DNA of 5,523 bases from the NCBI GenBank assembly GCA_903910495.1, contig CAIVZW010000450.1, forward strand, positions 1 through 5,523, read 5' to 3'. The stretch is from an uncultured beta proteobacterium (GTDB taxonomy: Bacteria > Pseudomonadota > Gammaproteobacteria > Burkholderiales > Rhodocyclaceae). A program made the position numbers and the translations under genes. Below, one piece after another: positions 1 to 5,523 of the stretch. The notes beneath the pieces are model-generated. The model had not been told where the DNA came from, searched no databases, and was given only the letters and a program-made list of their open reading frames with translations. Within the stretch, counting starts at the first letter, position 1. Each line of letters starts with the position of its first letter.

Positions 1-1
1 C

Positions 2-1252
2 GCCGTGAGTTTTGCCTTTTTGTTGCCGGTTCCGGCCGAGGAGTTTGTTGCCGCTCTGAAGCCCCACATGGTCGTCAAGGGAAAGGAGCACGAGGCACAC
101 TTCAACCCGGAACAACAGGTCATTGAAGGCTACGGCGGGAAATTGCTTTTCAGTTCCGGCGAGGCCCGTTTTTCGTCCATGGATCTGCTGCAGCGCGAAC
201 TCCATGAGTCCAGTTTTTCCACGATCCGCAAGCCCGCTGACTTTCCGGTTCGCCATGGATTCAATAGCTGGGGGCTTGTCGATTTAATAGACCGGTTTTC
301 CTCCATGCGAGTCGTGGTGATTGGCGATCTTATTGTCGATGAGTATGTGACCTGCGATCCATTGGGTATGTCGCAGGAGGATCCGACCATCGTGGTGACG
401 CCGATCATGAATGATCGGTTTGTCGGCGGAGCTGGAATTGTTGCCGCCCATGCAAGAGGTCTTGGGGCCCAAGTCAAGTATTTTGGCGTTGTCGGCGAGG
501 ATCAAACTGCCGCCTATGCGTTGCAAACGCTTCAGAAACAAGGTGTTGATGTCTTTCTGGTCAGGGATGAAAGTCGGCCCACCACTTTGAAGCAGCGTTA
601 CCGTGCTCACGGCAAGACGCTCTTGCGAGTCAGTCACCTTCGCCAACACGATATCGGTCACGAGTTGATCGCCAACATTCTCGGTGAACTGGATCTGGCA
701 TTGGTAGATGCGGATCTTCTGGTGTTCTCGGATTTTAACTACGGGTGCCTGCCTCAGCCTCTGGTTGATGAGGTCATCGCTCGCTGTGCCCAGCATGGCG
801 TGCCGATGGTTGCAGATAGCCAGTCGTCGTCGCAGGTCGGTGATGTCTCTCGTTTTCAGGGAATGCTGTTATTGACACCGACCGAGCATGAGGCACGGCT
901 GGCGGTGCGCGATACGGGCTCCGGCCTGGCAGTGCTGGCGGACGCTTTGCACCGCCAAGCCAGGGCAGTGCATGTGTTTATCACGCTTGGTGCGGAGGGC
1001 GTTCTTGTTCATTCCATTGATGGTGCACAAAATGGATTGATCACCGACCAGTTGCCGGCATTTAATACTGCACCCAAGGATGTTTCGGGTGCCGGCGACT
1101 GCATGTTGATATGTTCGTCGATGGCGTTGGTCGCAGGGGCGACTATTTGGCAGAGTGCCTATCTCGGTTCCATCGCAGCCGCCTGCCAGGTTCGGAGGGT
1201 GGGGAATTTCCCCTTGTCTGCTGCAGAAGTGATTCAGGAATTGAAGCGGTGA
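2..1252 (+). CDS. Bifunctional nucleotidyltransferase (C-terminal part) / PfkB-family sugar kinase, HldE-like with reversed domain order; 5'-partial
   Basis: The frame is open to the left edge, so the gene begins outside; the GTG at 5 is an internal Val codon, used here only for numbering. Residues 1-66 look like the end of an RfaE2/HldE-type nucleotidyltransferase domain: a VVKGKE stretch (23-28), YGGK (43-46) and an FSSMDLL segment (56-62) in the place of the STTxxI tail of HldE. A linker (about 67-99) leads to a full PfkB kinase: VVVIGDLIVDEY (103-114), the glycine-rich VGGAG (140-144), ADSQ at 270-273 where HldE has DPKG, LLTPTEHEA (289-297), and the anion-hole/catalytic GAGD (362-365). 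By family, such kinases phosphorylate heptose-7-phosphate or a similar sugar phosphate at C1, and the nucleotidyltransferase domain then adds a nucleotide; both steps are cytoplasmic. The actual sugar cannot be read from sequence. E. coli HldE has kinase first and transferase second; here the order is reversed. The stop overlaps the start of the next gene by 4 bases. Confidence 0.88.
   Translation, partial: AVSFAFLLPVPAEEFVAALKPHMVVKGKEHEAHFNPEQQVIEGYGGKLLFSSGEARFSSMDLLQRELHESSFSTIRKPADFPVRHGFNSWGLVDLIDRFSSMRVVVIGDLIVDEYVTCDPLGMSQEDPTIVVTPIMNDRFVGGAGIVAAHARGLGAQVKYFGVVGEDQTAAYALQTLQKQGVDVFLVRDESRPTTLKQRYRAHGKTLLRVSHLRQHDIGHELIANILGELDLALVDADLLVFSDFNYGCLPQPLVDEVIARCAQHGVPMVADSQSSSQVGDVSRFQGMLLLTPTEHEARLAVRDTGSGLAVLADALHRQARAVHVFITLGAEGVLVHSIDGAQNGLITDQLPAFNTAPKDVSGAGDCMLICSSMALVAGATIWQSAYLGSIAAACQVRRVGNFPLSAAEVIQELKR
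401..418. repeat. Perfect 8-bp inverted repeat with 2-base spacer inside the kinase gene
   Basis: CCGATCAT, then GA, then ATGATCGG form an 18-base near-palindrome. As RNA it would fold as a 7-bp stem with a TGAA loop. It lies in codons for PIMNDRF of the PfkB domain, with no T tract after it. It could be an operator-like palindrome, but chance within coding sequence is equally plausible. Confidence 0.5.
1236..1240 (+). promoter_or_regulatory. Shine-Dalgarno for the nucleotidyltransferase gene
   Basis: AGGAA lies 8 bases before the GTG at 1249, inside the end of the kinase gene. It supports the internal GTG start over the in-frame ATG at 1111, which would add 46 residues that match nothing in the family and would overlap the kinase gene by about 140 bases. 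Confidence 0.6.
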
Positions 1253-1941
1253 GAGCATTGCTGCTGGCTGCGGGACTGGGGTCGCGCCTGCGGCCCATTA
1301 CCGATCATGTGCCTAAGTGTCTGGTGCGTATTCACGGCAAGCCACTGTTAGGATATTGGCTCGATATGTTGCTGCCAAACGGCGTTGATCGGGTATTGGT
1401 CAATACGCATTACTTGCCAGAAGCTGTACGTGAGTTTGTGGCGGCTTCGTCATGGCGTGATTCGATAGCCATGGCGCATGAGGATGAGTTGCTGGGCACC
1501 GGTGGAACTGTGCTGAGGAACCGTGACTTCCTCGCTGGCGGGCCGTTCATGGTGGTTCATGCGGACAATCTGACGCGATTTGATGTCGGGGCCTTTATTC
1601 GTGCCCATGCCGATCGACCGGTCGGCGTCGATATTACGATGATGACTTTTGATACCGATGTGCCTCAGAGTTGCGGCATCGTCGAACTTGATGGACGCGG
1701 AGTCGTGATCAAGTTCCACGAGAAAGTGGATAATCCACCGAGCAATCATGCCAATGCCGCCGTTTATATCTTCGAGCCATCGGTGATTGATTTTCTGGAG
1801 TCGCTGGACAAGGCGGTCATTGATATCAGTACTGAAGTATTACCGCAGTATCTGGGACGCATGCAGGCTTTTCATAATTCGGATTACCACAGAGACATTG
1901 GCACACCAGAAAGCCTGGCGCTGGCTGAGCGTGAGTTTTGA
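1249..1941 (+). CDS. NDP-sugar pyrophosphorylase-like nucleotidyltransferase (sugar-1-phosphate guanylyl/nucleotidyltransferase family)
   Basis: This 230-residue protein would transfer a nucleotide from an NTP to a sugar 1-phosphate, giving an activated sugar donor in the cytoplasm. It starts directly with the nucleotide-binding signature LLLAAGLGSRLRP (4-16) followed by PKCLV (22-26). It then has LLGTGGT (81-87), the metal-binding Asp in VHADN (103-107), FHEKV (156-160) and DIGTPESL (216-223), all in the usual order for single-domain pyrophosphorylases. It has no C-terminal left-handed beta-helix or cupin domain. Nearest named relatives by motif are HddC-type (D-glycero-D-manno-heptose-1-phosphate guanylyltransferase) and mannose-1-phosphate guanylyltransferases, but base and sugar preference are not determinable here. 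The GTG start at 1249 is preferred over an in-frame ATG at 1111: it lies one residue before the conserved beta strand, gives a GTGA 4-base overlap with the upstream stop, and has AGGAA upstream. Translation is probably coupled to the kinase gene. Confidence 0.9.
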   Translation: MRALLLAAGLGSRLRPITDHVPKCLVRIHGKPLLGYWLDMLLPNGVDRVLVNTHYLPEAVREFVAASSWRDSIAMAHEDELLGTGGTVLRNRDFLAGGPFMVVHADNLTRFDVGAFIRAHADRPVGVDITMMTFDTDVPQSCGIVELDGRGVVIKFHEKVDNPPSNHANAAVYIFEPSVIDFLESLDKAVIDISTEVLPQYLGRMQAFHNSDYHRDIGTPESLALAEREF

Positions 1942-2957
1942 TGAACACTGCGACGGCCAACACGGATGCTGCCGGTACGGTGTCGGTGATCGTTGTCAGT
2001 TTCAATGCGCAACAGACGCTGTCACGATGCCTGGCGGCACTACGCGCACAGTCTCTGCAGGCCGCGAGAGTGATCGTTATTGACAATGCCAGCACCGATG
2101 GGGCCATTGAGCGTGCCAGAGAACTGTTTCCAGAATTCGAGTATGTTTGCCTGCTTGAGAACACGGGTTTTGCGGCGGCGAACAATCGGGCCATCGAGCG
2201 CTGCGACAGCGAGTTCGTCGCCTTGCTCAACCCGGATGCCTTTCCCGAACCGGCTTGGCTTGAAGAACTCGTCAAAGCGGCAAAGCAGACTCCCGGCGCA
2301 GCATCCTTCGGATCCTGTCAATTGATGGCGGGTGATACCAATATGATTGATGGTGTCGAGGATGTTTGCCATATCAGTGGGCTGGTGTGGCGAGGGGGTC
2401 ATGGTCGTTCCCGAAATGACAACGATTGCACAGCAAGGGAAATCTTCTCGCCTTGCGCGGCGGCAGCGCTTTATCGACGACAGGCGATTCAAGCTGTCGG
2501 AGGATTCGACGAAGACTTTTTCTGCTACGTTGAGGATGTGGACTTGGGGTTTCGCTTGCGACTCTCCGGTTGGCAGTCGTGGTACGTCCCTGCTGCAGTC
2601 GTCAGGCATGTGGGCTCAGCAACGACGGGCGGTGCGCACAGCAGTTTCGCCGTTTATCATGGGCATCGCAATTTAGTCTGGCTGTTTGTCAAGAATATGC
2701 CGGGATACTTGTTCTGGATATTCCTGCCCTTGCACCTTGCCTTGAATTTTTTCAGCGTCTTCTGGTTTATCTTCCGGGGTCAGGCAGGAACCATCCTAAA
2801 GGCCAAATGGGATGCGATTCTTGGTTTGCCAATGACATGGCGAAAGCGCGCGATCGTGCAGAACCAGCGCAGGGTACCAGCCAGCATTTTGTTAGCTGCA
2901 TTGAACAAGAGCTTGATTCCAGGTCGATTGAAAAGTAGAGGCAACACTTCATCATGA
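1941..2957 (+). CDS. Glycosyltransferase family 2 protein (WbbL/rhamnosyltransferase-like), first of a tandem pair
   Basis: This 338-residue GT-A fold enzyme is expected to transfer a sugar from a nucleotide donor to a growing lipid-linked glycan at the cytoplasmic face of the inner membrane. Visible in order are VSVIVVSFNA (14-23), VIVIDNASTDG (44-54), ENTGFAAANN (73-82) and LLNPDA (95-100), where NPD stands in the DXD position of this subfamily. Then come a mid-domain PCAAAALYRR (171-180), GGFDEDFFCYVEDVDLGFRL (187-206) with the acidic EDVD catalytic-base region, and RHVGS (222-226). A hydrophobic stretch at about 254-279 could anchor or dip into the membrane, and a basic tail follows. The ATG at 1941 shares one base with the upstream TGA (1939-1941); a TTG at 1938 is an alternative one codon earlier. 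Only a weak GTGAG (1931-1935) precedes it, so translational coupling is likely. Donor and acceptor are unknown; a rhamnosyl or related transferase is the family-based guess. Confidence 0.9.
   Translation: MNTATANTDAAGTVSVIVVSFNAQQTLSRCLAALRAQSLQAARVIVIDNASTDGAIERARELFPEFEYVCLLENTGFAAANNRAIERCDSEFVALLNPDAFPEPAWLEELVKAAKQTPGAASFGSCQLMAGDTNMIDGVEDVCHISGLVWRGGHGRSRNDNDCTAREIFSPCAAAALYRRQAIQAVGGFDEDFFCYVEDVDLGFRLRLSGWQSWYVPAAVVRHVGSATTGGAHSSFAVYHGHRNLVWLFVKNMPGYLFWIFLPLHLALNFFSVFWFIFRGQAGTILKAKWDAILGLPMTWRKRAIVQNQRRVPASILLAALNKSLIPGRLKSRGNTSS
2938..2941 (+). promoter_or_regulatory. Shine-Dalgarno-like site for the second GT2 gene
   Basis: GAGG lies within the last codons of the first GT2 gene, 12 bases before the ATG at 2954 and 15 before the ATG at 2957. 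The spacing is long, but it favours the first of the two adjacent ATG codons. Confidence 0.4.
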
Positions 2958-3892
2958 TGAAATCTGCATTGCCGTCAGAGGATGCCGGCCGGAATGGCGA
3001 TGTGACCATTGTCGTGGTCAGCTACAATGCCGGGAAGCTGCTTGAGCCCTGTATAGATTTGGGCCTTCAGCAGGCGGGGGAAGTCATCCTTGTCGATAAT
3101 GCCTCGGTCGATCGGAGTCTGGACGAGGTGACTCACCGGTTCGGAGAAAATTCCAGGCTACGGCTTATCCGCAATTCGACCAACCTCGGCTTTGCTGCTG
3201 CATGCAATATTGGAGCGGAGGTGGCAACTGGCCAATTCCTGTTGTTCCTGAACCCCGATTGTGCCCTTGAAGAAGGAGCGGTAAGCCAACTCAGACTGGC
3301 ACTTGATTCTGACCCGAAGGCTGGCATGGCCGGGGGACTGCTTCTCGATATTAAGGGCAAGGAGCAGGGAGGAGGGCGTCGTGCGGTTCCTACGCCTTGG
3401 CGTTCGTTCGTTCGAGTATTTCATCTTTCTCGATTTGCTGATCGCTGGCCGCGACTCTTTACGGGCTTCGATCTGCACATGCAGCCTCTTCCTGCTAGCC
3501 CTATTGAGGTCGAAGCCATCTCGGGCGCCTGTACGATGGTAAAGCGTCATGCCATACAGGATGTCGGGCCGTGGGATGAGAAATATTTCCTGCATTGCGA
3601 AGACCTGGATCTTTGCATGCGCTTCCGGCAGAAGGGCTGGACCATTCTTTTTGTTCCTGGCTCTCGCATTGTTCATCACCGCGGGGCGTGCAGCAGGTCA
3701 AGGCCACTATTCGTTGAGTGGCACAAGCATCGCGGTATGTTGAGGTTCTACCGGAAGTTCTTCCGGCACCAATACCCAGGGGTGCTCATGTGGCTGGTTA
3801 CGCTCGGGGTGTGCATGCGATTCTGTGCTGTTGCTGCCCGCATCGGAGCTCGCAGTATCGGCAGGAAATTCATCGGCGAGCGGAATGGATGA
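2954..3892 (+). CDS. Glycosyltransferase family 2 protein (WbbL/rhamnosyltransferase-like), second of a tandem pair
   Basis: This 312-residue protein is homologous to the preceding glycosyltransferase and probably adds the neighbouring sugar of the same glycan. Motifs in order are VTIVVVSYNAG (17-27), VILVDNASVD (44-53), NLGFAAACN (77-85), FLNPDC (98-103) with NPD in the DXD position, SGACTMVKR (190-198), and WDEKYFLHCEDLDLCMRF (207-224) with the EDLD acidic cluster. Then come HH (241-242) and a WHKHRGMLRFYRKFF segment (256-270), characteristic of the WbbL-like subgroup. A hydrophobic segment at about 276-297 near the C terminus is a likely membrane association site. Between NPD and SGAC the two GT2 proteins differ strongly (here a Trp/Arg/Phe-rich stretch, 148-172), which fits different acceptors. 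The ATG overlaps the upstream stop in an ATGA quartet (2954-2957); a second ATG follows at 2957. Specific sugars are not predictable from sequence alone. Confidence 0.9.
   Translation: MMKSALPSEDAGRNGDVTIVVVSYNAGKLLEPCIDLGLQQAGEVILVDNASVDRSLDEVTHRFGENSRLRLIRNSTNLGFAAACNIGAEVATGQFLLFLNPDCALEEGAVSQLRLALDSDPKAGMAGGLLLDIKGKEQGGGRRAVPTPWRSFVRVFHLSRFADRWPRLFTGFDLHMQPLPASPIEVEAISGACTMVKRHAIQDVGPWDEKYFLHCEDLDLCMRFRQKGWTILFVPGSRIVHHRGACSRSRPLFVEWHKHRGMLRFYRKFFRHQYPGVLMWLVTLGVCMRFCAVAARIGARSIGRKFIGERNG
3751..3766. repeat. Perfect 6-bp inverted repeat inside the second GT2 gene
   Basis: CCGGAA, a GTTC loop, then TTCCGG. It encodes part of the YRKFF segment of the protein. It is not followed by a T run, so it is not a terminator, and a repeat of this size is expected by chance. 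Confidence 0.4.
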
Positions 3893-4751
3893 CAGGCATG
3901 TAGGTGTTCTGGGGGCGAGAAGTCTGGTAGGGGAATGCCTGCTGCCGGTACTCCTGGACGCTGGCTGGAAGGTGACTGCATTATCCCGGCAAGCGATGGC
4001 TTCGAATCGCCCTGGCCTGGAATGGCGTCAATGGTCAGCTAACGGCATGGATTCTGATTGCTCGATTGGCCATTGGATATCACTGCTGCCAATCTGGATA
4101 CTGCCGGAATTTTTCCCGCGACTTGAGCGATGTGGTGCGCAGCGTGTCGTTGCCCTTTCATCAACCAGTCGGTTTGTTAAAGTCGAGTCTTCAGAACTCT
4201 GGGAGCGAGAACAGGCATCATTGCTCGCAAGTGGCGAGCAACTGTTCCAAAACTGGGCGGAATTGACCGGAAAGCAGTGGTTGATTCTTCGTCCGACACT
4301 AGTTTTCGGTCTGGGCCGAGACAAGAATATTTCCGAAATGGCTCGATTCATCCAGCGCTTCGGTTTTTTTCCTTTGTTTGCTGGCGGTCGGGGTCTGCGG
4401 CAACCGATTCATGCCAGGGACGTGGCGAAGGTTTGTGCGGTAGCCGTTGGCAAGGTGTCGGTAAGCAACAGGGCCTACGATATTTCGGGCGCGGACACGC
4501 TGACTTACCGCGACATGGTCGTTGAGGTTTTCAGGGTGCTAGGCATGCGACCAAGGCTTGTCCCCGTGCCATTGTGGAGTGCCAGTTTGGCCCTGTCACT
4601 GGTTCGACTACACCCGCGATATCACCACTGGTCGGTGGCGATGCTTGAACGCATGGGGCAGGATCTGGTGTTTGATCATGCCCAGGCTGCACGCGATTTT
4701 GCATTCCAGCCGAAAGGGTTTGTACTCGCATCAAATGACGTGCCGTCATGA
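3885..4751 (+). CDS. Atypical extended-SDR, NAD-dependent epimerase/dehydratase-family protein
   Basis: This 288-residue protein has a Rossmann start at VGVLGARSLVG (6-16), where the middle glycine of the usual GxxGxxG is Ser13. It also has VVALSSTSRF (88-97) at the beta-5/catalytic Ser position, LILRPTLVFGLG (133-144), RQPIHARDVAKV (172-183) and AYDISGADTLTYRDMV (197-212); the last three are typical of extended SDRs and NDUFA9-like members. By hand alignment back from Glu118 of the YxxxK...E helix, the Tyr and Lys positions are Gln110 and Leu114, so the standard catalytic dyad seems absent. It may reduce or epimerise a sugar by other means, or only bind NAD(P). The segment between beta-2 and beta-4 is short. 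The ATG at 3885 overlaps the GT2 stop by 8 bases and puts the Rossmann strand at residue 6; a GTG at 3825 would overlap by 68 bases and add unconserved sequence. It is the last gene of the glycan cluster, and its substrate is unknown. Confidence 0.82.
   Translation: MDDRHVGVLGARSLVGECLLPVLLDAGWKVTALSRQAMASNRPGLEWRQWSANGMDSDCSIGHWISLLPIWILPEFFPRLERCGAQRVVALSSTSRFVKVESSELWEREQASLLASGEQLFQNWAELTGKQWLILRPTLVFGLGRDKNISEMARFIQRFGFFPLFAGGRGLRQPIHARDVAKVCAVAVGKVSVSNRAYDISGADTLTYRDMVVEVFRVLGMRPRLVPVPLWSASLALSLVRLHPRYHHWSVAMLERMGQDLVFDHAQAARDFAFQPKGFVLASNDVPS
4209..4247 (+). repeat. Bulged 14-bp hairpin inside the SDR gene
   Basis: TTGCTCGC (4221-4228) and GCGAGCAA (4234-4241) form a perfect 8-bp stem around the loop AAGTG. 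Directly outside, GAACAG (4209-4214) pairs with CTGTTC (4242-4247), leaving a 6-base bulge GCATCA on the 5' side only. All 14 pairs are Watson-Crick. It spans codons 109-121 of the SDR protein. What follows is CAAAACTGG, with no T tract, so a Rho-independent terminator is not supported. Role, if any, is unknown. Confidence 0.6.
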
Positions 4752-4754
4752 AAA

Positions 4755-5523
4755 TCACACCAGCGTTTTGAGACCGGCCAGTAATAATACGGCTGCCAAG
4801 GCGATCTGAATCCGGCGGGCGGCAATTTTACCGGCGAGCAGACTTCCGATCACCACCGCAGGTATGGAACCCGCCAGAAGGCTAACGAGCATTTTCCAAT
4901 CGACCATTCCGACAAACAGATAACTTAGCCCGGCCACAACGGCTAACGGAATGGCATGGACAATATCTGTTGCCACCAACCGGTGTGGTGTCATTCGCAA
5001 AGGGTAGAGATAAAGCATCATCACGCTGCCCAAAGCTCCTGCGCCGACAGACGTCAATGCAACACAAATGCCGAGAACGGCACCCGCCGTTACGGTTAAC
5101 GCGGGCTGCATGGCCTTGAATTTATCCGGGTCGTTGATACGTCGTTTACGCGCCGCATCCAGCAGCTTCGGCGCAAAAAACAGGCCGAAAGCGGTAATAA
5201 GAACAACCAGCCCGATCGCCTGGGTCAGCCAGGCCACTTTTTGGACCTTGGCGCCCAGGCTGACTAGAACAACAACCAGAAACGCGGTAGGCAAGCTGCC
5301 GTACCAAAGCCGTCTGACAATCTGCCAATCGACCTGCCCGGCCTTGCCGTGAATGTGTGCAGCAGCAACCTTGGTGATTGCCGCAAACCACAAATCCGTC
5401 GCAATCGCCGTCGTCGGGGCAATCCCGAACACCAGCAGCAGAATCGGAGTCATGAGCGCGCCACCGCCGACACCGGTCAGCCCAACGACAAAGCCGGTCA
5501 GCGCCCCGGCAAGCGCATAGGAA
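4755..5523 (-). CDS. TauE/SafE-family (DUF81) permease, N-terminus beyond window
   Basis: This is an inner-membrane protein of the TauE/SafE family, members of which are proposed exporters of sulfite, sulfoacetate or other small anions; the substrate here is unknown. The frame stays open past the ATG at 5453 to the right edge. The added residues include GLTGVGGGAL, the family's first glycine-rich motif, so that ATG is internal and only a few N-terminal residues should be missing (255 residues visible, near the usual 250-270). Numbering from the first complete codon, the first half has VGGGALMTP (18-26) and ATD (41-43). The second half repeats the pattern with TSVGAGALG (157-165) and ATD (184-186), showing the internal duplication of the family. 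About eight hydrophobic segments are visible, with a charged cytoplasmic-type loop KRRINDPDKFK in the middle. Its promoter and start lie outside. It converges on the glycan operon with a 3-base gap and has no evident functional tie to it. Confidence 0.9.
   Translation of the reverse strand, partial: SYALAGALTGFVVGLTGVGGGALMTPILLLVFGIAPTTAIATDLWFAAITKVAAAHIHGKAGQVDWQIVRRLWYGSLPTAFLVVVLVSLGAKVQKVAWLTQAIGLVVLITAFGLFFAPKLLDAARKRRINDPDKFKAMQPALTVTAGAVLGICVALTSVGAGALGSVMMLYLYPLRMTPHRLVATDIVHAIPLAVVAGLSYLFVGMVDWKMLVSLLAGSIPAVVIGSLLAGKIAARRIQIALAAVLLLAGLKTLV

Noticed and set aside
5..7. GTG at 5 as the true start of the kinase gene
   Set aside because: The frame is open to the left edge, and the following 60 residues look like the end of a nucleotidyltransferase domain, so the gene begins upstream of the window.
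284..796. Long minus-strand open frame antisense to the kinase gene
   Set aside because: Its translation shows no recognisable motifs, and it lies wholly opposite a well-supported PfkB gene; such antisense frames are common in GC-rich coding DNA.
1111..1248. N-terminal extension of the nucleotidyltransferase from the in-frame ATG at 1111
   Set aside because: The added 46 residues lie within the kinase gene in another frame and match no family pattern; the GTG at 1249 has a Shine-Dalgarno and begins right at the conserved nucleotide-binding strand.
1615..1624. 10-base palindrome CGACCGGTCG in the nucleotidyltransferase gene
   Set aside because: Short, within coding sequence, and expected by chance at this GC content.
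3825..3884. Extension of the SDR protein to the GTG at 3825
   Set aside because: It would overlap the GT2 gene by 68 bases and put 20 unconserved residues ahead of the Rossmann strand, which the ATG at 3885 places at residue 6.
4770..4800. Possible terminator hairpin just after the convergent junction
   Set aside because: Only three-base complementary arms (GCC and GGC) around an AT-rich loop can be found, with no T tract on either strand.
5451..5453. ATG (minus strand) at 5453 as the start of the TauE/SafE gene
   Set aside because: The frame continues to the right edge and encodes the family's GLTGVGGG motif upstream of this Met, so it is internal.
5474..5503. Repeated CCGGTCAGC at 5474-5482 and 5495-5503
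   Set aside because: The two copies are 21 bases apart and encode the two LTG turns of the first glycine-rich helix of the permease; they are explained by the protein sequence rather than a DNA element.

Overview
The window is the distal end of a surface-polysaccharide (O-antigen, exopolysaccharide or capsule type) gene cluster, followed by an unrelated membrane transporter gene on the opposite strand. The organism is most likely a Gram-negative proteobacterium, perhaps a betaproteobacterium. This rests on the family types, GTG and ATG starts, densely overlapping genes and moderately high GC, and the taxonomic call is only an inference.

Five genes run left to right on the + strand, each overlapping the next by 1 to 8 bases, so they are almost certainly one co-transcribed, translationally coupled unit. 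In order they are: (1) a two-domain protein cut by the left edge, with the tail of an RfaE2-type nucleotidyltransferase domain followed by a complete PfkB/HldE-type sugar kinase; (2) a single-domain NDP-sugar pyrophosphorylase-like nucleotidyltransferase; (3) and (4) two consecutive GT2 glycosyltransferases of the WbbL/rhamnosyltransferase-like type; (5) an atypical extended-SDR (NAD-dependent epimerase/dehydratase-like) protein. Genes 1 and 2 look like sugar activation (phosphorylation and nucleotide transfer). Genes 3 and 4 would build the glycan on the cytoplasmic face of the inner membrane. Gene 5 is a possible sugar-modifying or NAD(P)-binding partner.

The + strand unit ends at 4751. After only 3 bases it meets a convergent minus-strand gene for a TauE/SafE-family (DUF81) permease, which continues past the right edge. 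There is no intergenic stretch of even 10 bases in the window. The promoters of both transcription units therefore lie outside, and no RNA gene, mobile element or CRISPR array is visible.

The most interesting points are the reversed domain order of the kinase/nucleotidyltransferase protein relative to E. coli HldE, its pairing with a second and different nucleotidyltransferase, the loss of the canonical YxxxK dyad in the SDR protein, and a strong bulged hairpin within the SDR gene over exactly that region.
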